In this document: positions 58,474 through 64,000 of the stretch, piece by piece
Layout: each line of letters begins with the position of its first letter
How positions within the stretch are numbered: the stretch's first letter is position 1
Origin: DASXZH01 sp036502005
GTDB taxonomy: Bacteria > Armatimonadota > Fimbriimonadia > Fimbriimonadales > Fimbriimonadaceae
Assembly: GCA_036502005.1 (NCBI GenBank)
Contig: DASXZH010000097.1
Span: forward strand, 62,001-126,000
Direction: 5' to 3'
DNA: 64,000 nt
The notes under the pieces: model-generated
Database searches by the model: none
What the model was told of the DNA's origin: nothing
Seen by the model: only the letters and a program-made list of their open reading frames with translations
Translations under genes and position numbers: made by a program

Positions 58474-58842
58474 TCAGTTTCCCGCACCGGCTTTGTTCAG
58501 TTCCTGGTATTCGGAGATAGCCATTTGAAAGTGGCCTATTGACGCAAGCTCATCGGCTGAAGCCATCTTCTTGCCCCAGGCCTTCATCCTCGCCTGTTGA
58601 ATATCAGAATCGCCATTTAGATCCTCGTGGTAGCGTAGGGAGCTTGCCCGCCAAGGCGATTTGTCGACGAACTCGTCATCGAAGGGCGGTTGGAACCTGG
58701 GTGGAGCCGCGCCAAAATCCACCGGCGAGGAATGGAAATGGATTCCTATCTCAATCACGCTTTCGCAGCTCTTGGCATAGCGATAGCCTAATACGAGAGT
58801 GCCTGTGGCGACGACGATAGAGGCGATGTATTTTGCTTTCAT
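58474..58842 (-). CDS. Small exported hypothetical protein
   Basis: 122 residues. An N-terminal hydrophobic segment (MKAKYIASIVVATGTLVLGY) can be a signal anchor; the remainder is soluble with SIGHFQMAISEYQELNKAGA at the end, TPR-like. The ATG overlaps the DUF3142 gene stop by 4 bp. The TPR gene follows after 33 bp in the same frame, so a single longer protein interrupted by TGA is possible. Confidence 0.65.
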   Translation of the reverse strand: MKAKYIASIVVATGTLVLGYRYAKSCESVIEIGIHFHSSPVDFGAAPPRFQPPFDDEFVDKSPWRASSLRYHEDLNGDSDIQQARMKAWGKKMASADELASIGHFQMAISEYQELNKAGAGN

Positions 58843-60317
58843 TTCGAGACGATTTCCTGGCCTGAGAGGGCCTCTTTCGTTAAAATTGATAAGGCGCGGC
58901 AGCCTGCTCTAAGTAAGATTTGGGCAGTAATCGTTTGGCCGGCAAGTAGCTGTGATCGCTTAAAGAGAACGGCATTTGCGTTGGATTTGCCTGTTTGCAC
59001 AAATGAGCCGTTGTGGTAGGAGCCGGGGATCGCTTCATCAAAGCCTCCCAGGCTTGCGGATTCGAAACCCGCTTCATTAAGCTGAATAAGAACTTGGACG
59101 GCGCCAGGCGAAGTGCCGGTAGCGGCGTTTCCTTTGTTCATTAGTTCGATGTTGACGACATGGGTCGAATCACCGATTGAAGCGGTGCGCAATGTCTGTT
59201 CGCTCAACTTTGCCGAGATCTCCGGCTCTGTGGGCTGTCCGCGAAGTGCGGCGGCTACACTGCCGGCGGACAGTGCGAGAGGATCATCATCCGGTGGGAG
59301 CCGGTAGATAATCATGCCAAGGCAGTTGCCGGGCGCGTTCTCTTCAAGCACCTTGTTTTGGGCGCTTATCACCGCCGGTGTGGGCAGATCATAAACCAGG
59401 TGATAGCCGATGCCTTTTCCGCTTGCGGCGTTCCGGGTGGCGACGAGTGTCAGCCTGTCCTCACCTACGTAAGAGTCGGGCTGAGCGATATTGCCGCTTT
59501 CGTCCAACGGTTCGCTCGACTCGAACTTGAAGGCAGGGTGCCGCAAGGCATCTTCTGGGTTTAGTCCGTGGTAGATCGAGGCGAACCGGCCTTTTTCGTC
59601 GTAGAGGATCGCGTGTCCGTAAGAGGCTATTCCGGCGTAAAAGGGAATGCCGAGATTTGCAGATTGGTCAAGTCCGTGCCGAAGCCCGTGGAGATCGCTG
59701 ATTGTGCTGGGGTCATTGAGGTTGAGAGCCACATCGCGCTCGTAAAACTGGGGGGCAAGGAAATCCACCTGCTTCGCGATGGAAGCGATTTTTGGGCTAT
59801 AAAGCCAGCTTGTTAGAGCGGTGGCGGAGAAACTCCAGTCCTTATGGTTTAGAGCTGTTCTCACCCTGCCTAAAATGTCGCCGTATTTGGGCAGAAGCCT
59901 GGTTGGGCTGTCGATGTCCAGTTGAACCCCGCGTACTTGAACTCCTTGATTCGCGGCGTAGGCTGCTTGCTTTAAAATGCCGCTGGCCATATCGGCCGAA
60001 ACGCGAGACGTGTCTAGCGATTCGAAATGGGTTAGGAGACCTAAATCGAAGTTGAAGACAAGAACGCAAGGGAAAGCCTTTTCGCCGCTCGGCCATTGCT
60101 GAGGAAGCATGGTCCTTACCCCGCTCTTGGTAGCCGCAAAGGTGGCGCACCGCACGAAAAGCTGCTTCACGCCCATGTTTTGCAGCTCCGCTGTTTGCGT
60201 CTGGTTCAAGTGGAACGGGATGTTCCAATACCAAAAAGAGACTTCTAGGGGGTGGGGTTTCCGGCCGCAAGAAACAGCAAAGAGAAGAGCCGAAATGAGA
60301 CCGATTGCCCGTCGCAT
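58839..60317 (-). CDS. DUF3142 lipoprotein
   Basis: 492 residues. Signal peptide with lipobox-like AVSCG (MRRAIGLISALLFAVSCGRK). Domain DUF3142 is seen in EVSFWYWNIPFHLNQ, VRGVQLDIDSPTRLLPKYGD and VDFLAPQFYERD, a TIM-barrel-like arrangement with acidic residues at strand ends, similar to glycoside hydrolases. Substrate unknown. First in a unit with the small exported and TPR genes. Confidence 0.85.
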   Translation of the reverse strand: MRRAIGLISALLFAVSCGRKPHPLEVSFWYWNIPFHLNQTQTAELQNMGVKQLFVRCATFAATKSGVRTMLPQQWPSGEKAFPCVLVFNFDLGLLTHFESLDTSRVSADMASGILKQAAYAANQGVQVRGVQLDIDSPTRLLPKYGDILGRVRTALNHKDWSFSATALTSWLYSPKIASIAKQVDFLAPQFYERDVALNLNDPSTISDLHGLRHGLDQSANLGIPFYAGIASYGHAILYDEKGRFASIYHGLNPEDALRHPAFKFESSEPLDESGNIAQPDSYVGEDRLTLVATRNAASGKGIGYHLVYDLPTPAVISAQNKVLEENAPGNCLGMIIYRLPPDDDPLALSAGSVAAALRGQPTEPEISAKLSEQTLRTASIGDSTHVVNIELMNKGNAATGTSPGAVQVLIQLNEAGFESASLGGFDEAIPGSYHNGSFVQTGKSNANAVLFKRSQLLAGQTITAQILLRAGCRALSILTKEALSGQEIVSK

Positions 60318-60376
60318 GGGGGGATGAGATAGGGACGTTTCCCCACGGGGGTTTAGAAGGGTTTTCCCTTGTTTAT

Positions 60377-60458
60377 TTCACGCGGCGGGACGCGAAGGAG
60401 CAAAGGTCGCAAAGCAATTATCGCGTTCTTCGCATCTCCGCGTTCTTCGCGTGAGATT
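60377..60458. repeat. Intergenic palindromic repeat, copy B
   Basis: Starts TTCACGCGGCGGGACGCGAA and ends TTCTTCGCGTGAGATT; its reverse complement aligns with copy A at 37972-38050. The rest of the gap 60318-60648 is a C/T-rich stretch (60560-60650) without gene. Confidence 0.8.
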
Positions 60459-60648
60459 AAATACTTCACTTCAGGACCCGATAGCCATGAAATAAGCCCT
60501 CTGCCCAAGCCAACGCAGCCGTGCGTCGACCGGAACCTCTATCCCAGGCGCTTCTATCACTGCCTCCAGAAGACCTCTCCCCCTGCCCTCCCCCTGCCCC
60601 CTCCCCTCCGCACGCGGCTACAAGTTAGAGCGCAAGGGAGGTGGAGTT

Positions 60649-61020
60649 CTAGATCCAAGTGCTGGCGCGGCGAAAGATCTTCTCAGTAACAGGCCTTCGC
60701 AGATGCGCGAACACAAAATCCGGCCAACCGGTCATGAAATCAAGCTCATAGTCATCCGGCGCGCCGATCAGAACCAGTGGCGTCCCACAGGCGATCTCGC
60801 TCCCCATTTTCTTCATGGCGAAGTCTTCATAACCGGCGATCTTGTGCGGCTCAGAAAGGGTGGCTAACAGGTCCACAAACAACATATCAGCCCCATCGCA
60901 GTCGGTTAGGGCCTCATCCACGCTTTTGTGAACATTGACCACGTCGTCCGGTGGGAAGGCGGCGGGAGACTGCGCTGCCTCAGCTATTTCGGGGTCATTG
61001 GTCAGAACCACATATTTCAT
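60649..61020 (-). CDS. Hypothetical protein, receiver-like fold
   Basis: 123 residues starting MKYVVLTNDPEIAEAAQSPA. The alternation of strands and helices with ADMLFVDLLATL (Asp at the end of a central strand) and GTPLVLIGAPDD resembles a response-regulator receiver fold without all the conserved acid/Lys residues. Stand-alone. Assignment weak. Confidence 0.65.
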   Translation of the reverse strand: MKYVVLTNDPEIAEAAQSPAAFPPDDVVNVHKSVDEALTDCDGADMLFVDLLATLSEPHKIAGYEDFAMKKMGSEIACGTPLVLIGAPDDYELDFMTGWPDFVFAHLRRPVTEKIFRRASTWI

Positions 61021-61302
61021 GCAAAAACTCTTCTAGAACAAATACGTGACAGGTGCGCCATTGGACCCATTTTCAGGTAAGAATCAAGAAAGGGCGAACC
61101 TTTCGAGCGCGGAATACGCTCTAATAGATAAGTGCCCTAAAACAATTTGGTATTTTTTCGTTCGACGCAAAGACGTTTCGAACCTGCCGAATGATCTGCA
61201 AAAACTACCTGGATTGAACGAGTCGTTGTTCCAAAAAAGTTGGAACTTATTAACTTTCATAGTGGTTTAAAAAAGTAAGTGCCCGGGGAGGCACACAAAA
61301 AA

Positions 61303-61899
61303 ATGCAGACAGAACTGTTAGAAGAAGAAGTTCAGCGAGACGCACAAGATTTCAGACGCTTCGAGACCATGATGAACTCGACAGAGCGCCGTGCCTACAG
61401 CATGGCTCTGCAGCTCACCAGGAACGCCAGCGACGCGGAAGATCTGGTTCAGGATACGTACGTCAAAGCTTGGAAAGGCTTTGACAGCTACATCCCTGGC
61501 CGCCCCTTCTTGAACTGGCTGCTTCGAATCATGCAGCGAGCGTATTTGGACTCTCGGCGACGGGAGAATCCGATTCGCAAGGCAGAATCTCTAAACTCGA
61601 TGATCAGCCCCTCCGATGGGGAAGTTCAGGAGCTTCCGATCCAAGATCAAGGTCCGGGACCGGACGAAGAGGTTATCCACACAGAATTCAGCGCCGAACT
61701 TAAAAAGGCTCTGAATGAGCTTCCGGACGTGTATCGAAACGCGATTGTGATGTGTGATCTAGAAGGTCTGAGCTATGCGGAAATCGCAGATGTTCAGAAG
61801 ACTACGATCGGCACCGTCCGCTCGCGGATTCATCGCGGGCGTAAGTTCTTGAGAGAGATCGCCCAGCGAAATGGGATATTGCTCTCAAAAGTTCAGTAA
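61303..61899 (+). CDS. ECF RNA polymerase sigma factor
   Basis: 198 residues from ATG 61303, which has GGGGAGG 11 nt upstream; a GTG at 61279 would put that site inside the coding region. Sigma-2: AYSMALQLTRNASDAEDLVQ, then DTYVKAWKGFDSY. Sigma-4: LNELPDVYRNAIVMCDLEGL, then SYAEIADVQKTTIGTVRSRI. No anti-sigma gene follows; a terminator is 26 bp after the stop, so it is a one-gene unit. Close to the SigE/SigW style. Confidence 0.93.
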   Translation: MQTELLEEEVQRDAQDFRRFETMMNSTERRAYSMALQLTRNASDAEDLVQDTYVKAWKGFDSYIPGRPFLNWLLRIMQRAYLDSRRRENPIRKAESLNSMISPSDGEVQELPIQDQGPGPDEEVIHTEFSAELKKALNELPDVYRNAIVMCDLEGLSYAEIADVQKTTIGTVRSRIHRGRKFLREIAQRNGILLSKVQ

Positions 61900-61925
61900 A
61901 GAGTAAAAACGCAATCACCAATCAA

Positions 61926-61960
61926 GCCTCAGCCCACCTGGGTTGGGGCCTCTTTATTTT
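61926..61960 (+). terminator. Rho-independent terminator after ECF sigma gene
   Basis: GCCTCAGCCCA-CC-TGGGTTGGGGC forms an 11-bp RNA stem with two G-U pairs, followed by CTCTTTATTTTT. Good position (27 bp after stop) and a T-rich tail. Confidence 0.8.
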
Positions 61961-62060
61961 TGAGTTTCTATTTTTGATTTTTGATTGGGGGAATATTGGA
62001 GGATAGGGGCTAGCAGATAGAGAAGCAGGCATTTAAACATTTCCTAGTAACATCTGTCGA

Positions 62061-62687
62061 GTGAAAAGAAGTGTCCTTATTCTGGTTCCCTTACTACTAA
62101 CCTGGGGCTGCGCAAAGCATGTGGGTGCTTCCGACAAGGTAGGTGGTGGCCTCGTCATCGGCTCCCGGGGCCTGCCGAGCGGTTGGACAAGAGAGGTCTC
62201 AAAGGACCGGGATGTGTCTATAGGTCTTCCGAAAGGATGGAAGTCCGTAGAGATTTCTGCGGGTTCATTATTGGACAGTAAAACGCATACCGCATCAAGG
62301 AGCCAAGCTGATCAAAAAATTCTGGATCAAGGTGGAGTAAAGATGATCTTTGCCGGACCGCCGCAAGTAGGTCAAAAGATAGGTCCGGGTGGTGCGATTA
62401 TTGCAATACACACATCCTCCGATTTGGACACTGTCGTGGAAGAAAACAGAAGAGATATCGTCAGCAGCACGCAGGATATGGCCATCAGCGATGCCACGGT
62501 ACATGGCGACCCTGCCAAGGTTATGACCTACAGAAAACCCGACAAGGCCGGCGTTGATCGCGACCACATTTCTTACTATCAAATGAAGGGTGATAAGTTC
62601 TACATTTGTTCATTCACGTTTCCCGAGGGGACGCCAAACGAAAAGGAAACGGCGGAGAAGATCGCGAATACGATGGATGCGAGATGA
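62061..62687 (+). CDS. Lipoprotein of unknown function
   Basis: 208 residues, start GTG 62061. Lipobox LTWGC after MKRSVLILVPLLLTWGCAKH. The soluble part has SRGLPSGWTREVSKDRDVSI and ends in YICSFTFPEGTPNEKETAEK, a PsbP/DUF-like alpha-beta sandwich seen in many exported proteins, but the family is not certain. Transcribed alone, 100 bp before a pseudopilin-like gene. Confidence 0.75.
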   Translation: MKRSVLILVPLLLTWGCAKHVGASDKVGGGLVIGSRGLPSGWTREVSKDRDVSIGLPKGWKSVEISAGSLLDSKTHTASRSQADQKILDQGGVKMIFAGPPQVGQKIGPGGAIIAIHTSSDLDTVVEENRRDIVSSTQDMAISDATVHGDPAKVMTYRKPDKAGVDRDHISYYQMKGDKFYICSFTFPEGTPNEKETAEKIANTMDAR

Positions 62688-62786
62688 ACGCGCAAATCCG
62701 AATTCCCACCCTGGCCCACGCTCTACTTTCGAAGGTCTAAGTTCTCGATTTCATCAAGCGTTAAAATCAGTAAGAGCCCAACCTCT

Positions 62787-63545
62787 ATGACCACTTCCCC
62801 ACCCCCATCTAACTACGAAGCCCCGAAGACATTCCCATGGGTGGAGATCGGTATCGGCTGCATCTTTCTCGTCCTTCTGTTGCTGGTACTTAGTCCAAGC
62901 TGCACACTGCGCACAACGCCCCAGCGCACGTCGTACGCCCTCAGCAACATCAAACAGATTGACTTAGGCGTCATGATGTTCGAAAATGACTTCAACGATA
63001 GCACGCCGGAGATGTCGAATATTGGGGTTTTTCAAGGCATGGTCATGCCCTATGTAAAAAATTCCTCGCTTTTCTACGATCCCGAGACTCAAGAAGCGTT
63101 TATCCCAAATCCCAAGCTGTCGCATGTAAATATGAGCAAACTGAAGTTGCCTGAGACCTTGGTGACGCTCTACGATGCTGACGTTAAAGATGGACTGAGG
63201 ATTGTAGCGTTCGCTGATGGCCATGCCCGAAACATTCCCGAGGCAGACTTTGAAAAGGACATCGCAATCGATCCCCACGCGCCACAAGACCTTGGGTTGT
63301 ACGAAGGAACATGGCGCACGCCTCTCGGCAAGATTAGGTTCGACATGACGGGAGGAGCAACCCTTCAGTCGTTAGTTGGCAAGGATAAGAACGGAAAGGC
63401 AACCCTGGATGATAAGGGGAAAATCAGCATCACCTTTGGAACTTCTGCCCCATCGATTGTGGGGATGGTGACCTGGCTTTCGATTAACGACGTTGAGGTT
63501 CAGCAGACCGGATCAAAGGTGGTGCACATGACGAGGCTGCCCTAG
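62787..63545 (+). CDS. Pseudopilin-like / DUF1559-like exported protein
   Basis: 252 residues. After a Pro-rich N-terminus comes one membrane span (VEIGIGCIFLVLLLLVLSPS), then SNIKQIDLGVMMFENDFNDS, the pattern of prepilin-like proteins of Planctomycetes and Armatimonadota (usual LSNLKQI...L.YA.DYDD), and the RIVAFADGHARNI strand (H-X9-DG type). The GFTLIE cleavage motif is missing. A unique C-terminal half (LGLYEGTWRTPLGKIRFDMT) may be a separate sandwich domain. Confidence 0.75.
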   Translation: MTTSPPPSNYEAPKTFPWVEIGIGCIFLVLLLLVLSPSCTLRTTPQRTSYALSNIKQIDLGVMMFENDFNDSTPEMSNIGVFQGMVMPYVKNSSLFYDPETQEAFIPNPKLSHVNMSKLKLPETLVTLYDADVKDGLRIVAFADGHARNIPEADFEKDIAIDPHAPQDLGLYEGTWRTPLGKIRFDMTGGATLQSLVGKDKNGKATLDDKGKISITFGTSAPSIVGMVTWLSINDVEVQQTGSKVVHMTRLP

Positions 63546-63612
63546 ATGGGCCTTGGGTTTTCGGCATTCGGCCTTTGGCAGGGATCGCAATTTTTTCATT
63601 CGCCAGACTATT

Positions 63613-63632
63613 CCCCGCCTTGGAAGGCGGGG
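63613..63632. repeat. Hairpin CCCCGCCTT-GG-AAGGCGGGG between convergent genes
   Basis: Perfect 9-bp arms with 2-nt centre, between the pseudopilin-like gene and the convergent edge gene. No T tract, so it fits a REP-type repeat better than a classic terminator, though it may serve both genes. Confidence 0.6.
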
Positions 63633-63691
63633 TTAGGGTGGATGGCGAAAAGACGCTCGATTGTAAGGAGCAACCTGCTTACTGTACAGAT

Positions 63692-64000
63692 TCACTTGCC
63701 AATGCGGTGAATGACGATCCGATTGGCTTCGTATGGCGAGCGACAAGCGAAAAGTTTGCCATCGGCAGATATGGCGCAGTAAGCCTCTCGCCAAGGAAAC
63801 TTAGATTCAAAAACTTGGCGGTGCTCGCCCGTCTTGGCGTTCAGCAACTGCACAACCAACCTCTGACTTTTAAGGCTTCTCTTGGTTGGCCGTTCTCCGG
63901 TCGCGATGTGCTGTATTCCGTAAACCAAGACGTAAGGCGTATCGTGCGAAGTCGATATTCCCGGGTCTCCTTCCTCATTTTTGCCATCTGGTAACGATGG
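63692..64000 (-). CDS. 3' end of a gene entering from the right edge, propeller-like
   Basis: The frame is open from base 64000 and stops at 63692; about 102 C-terminal residues are visible. Text such as DGKNEEGDPGISTSHDTPYV, LNAKTGEHRQVFES and AISADGKLFACRSPYEANRI is typical of WD40/TolB-like beta-propellers. The protein's start lies outside the window. The plus-strand open frame over the same bases (63575-63994) is its shadow. Confidence 0.7.
   Translation of the reverse strand, partial: PSLPDGKNEEGDPGISTSHDTPYVLVYGIQHIATGERPTKRSLKSQRLVVQLLNAKTGEHRQVFESKFPWREAYCAISADGKLFACRSPYEANRIVIHRIGK

Noticed and set aside
61046..61270. 74-residue open frame before the ECF sigma gene
   Set aside because: AT-rich promoter-like DNA, no ribosome binding site and no protein-like pattern. 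A GGAACTT near 61242 could be an ECF -35 element, but no matching -10 is clear.
63575..63994. Plus-strand open frame at the right end
   Set aside because: The minus strand is open to the window edge with propeller-like text; the plus frame crosses the REP-type hairpin and has no recognisable features.

Overview
The window reads as a chromosome segment from a Gram-negative-type bacterium of about 53-57 % GC. The nearest fit I can suggest is Armatimonadota (Fimbriimonadia-like). This is an inference from the mix of a DUF3142 lipoprotein next to TPR proteins, an H-X9-DG/DUF1559-like pseudopilin, a DHA2 pump, an ECF42 sigma factor and many short palindromic intergenic repeats. No rRNA, tRNA or CRISPR array was seen. 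TTG and GTG starts are common, and several TTG starts are fixed by strong ribosome binding sites.

Layout. 0-10.9 kb is housekeeping: the C-terminal half of SecA, then a leftward run ccmA-ccmB-ccmC-ccmD-ruvA-ruvB (cytochrome c maturation followed by Holliday-junction branch migration) with a membrane protein at its end. Next come a divergent SDR/TetR pair with twin operators, a glycosyltransferase/methyltransferase pair, a lone AbrB protein, an exported NAGPA-type glycosidase and a small retropepsin-like protease. 11.0-17.7 kb is a complete leftward branched-chain amino acid operon, ilvB-ilvN-ilvC-ilvA-ilvD. It is preceded by an unannotated 33-residue leader peptide rich in Leu, Ile and Val, an antiterminator segment and a perfect terminator hairpin, which together form a textbook attenuator. 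ilvA has no normal start codon at its real N-terminus.

17.7-29.6 kb holds an HTH protein, two DUF3147-like membrane proteins, UspA, a DHA2 pump, FolE2, UvrC (with an odd in-frame insertion), a Crp-like regulator, a GH1 glucosidase and a fusion of a YkgJ-type cysteine cluster to an O-GlcNAc-transferase-like domain. 29.7-36.7 kb has three tandem paralogues of large secreted HAF-repeat/Ig-like proteins, one of them with two extra Ig-like units. 36.8-39.3 kb is an ECF42 sigma factor with VOC and DGPF (YCII) genes. 39.4-43.5 kb is a two-gene locus: a CHAT protease-STAND NTPase-repeat protein and an unrecognised 329-residue partner. This is the best candidate for an undescribed system.

43.5-49.0 kb has an SDR, a sterol-desaturase-like enzyme, a secreted collagen-like protein with about 205 Gly-X-Y triplets and a lipoprotein with a probable frame break. 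49.0-50.2 kb is a gene-free island of repeats: a heptamer array, a MITE-like element and several GAA-loop hairpins. 50.2-56.5 kb is an accessory block with a restriction-modification system built from a half methylase, an Eco57I-like methylase and a GIY-YIG/DEYH helicase protein. 56.5-64 kb has a DUF3142/TPR locus (the TPR protein apparently split by a frameshift), an ECF sigma factor with a clear terminator, a lipoprotein, a pseudopilin-like protein and the 3' end of a gene that enters from the right edge.
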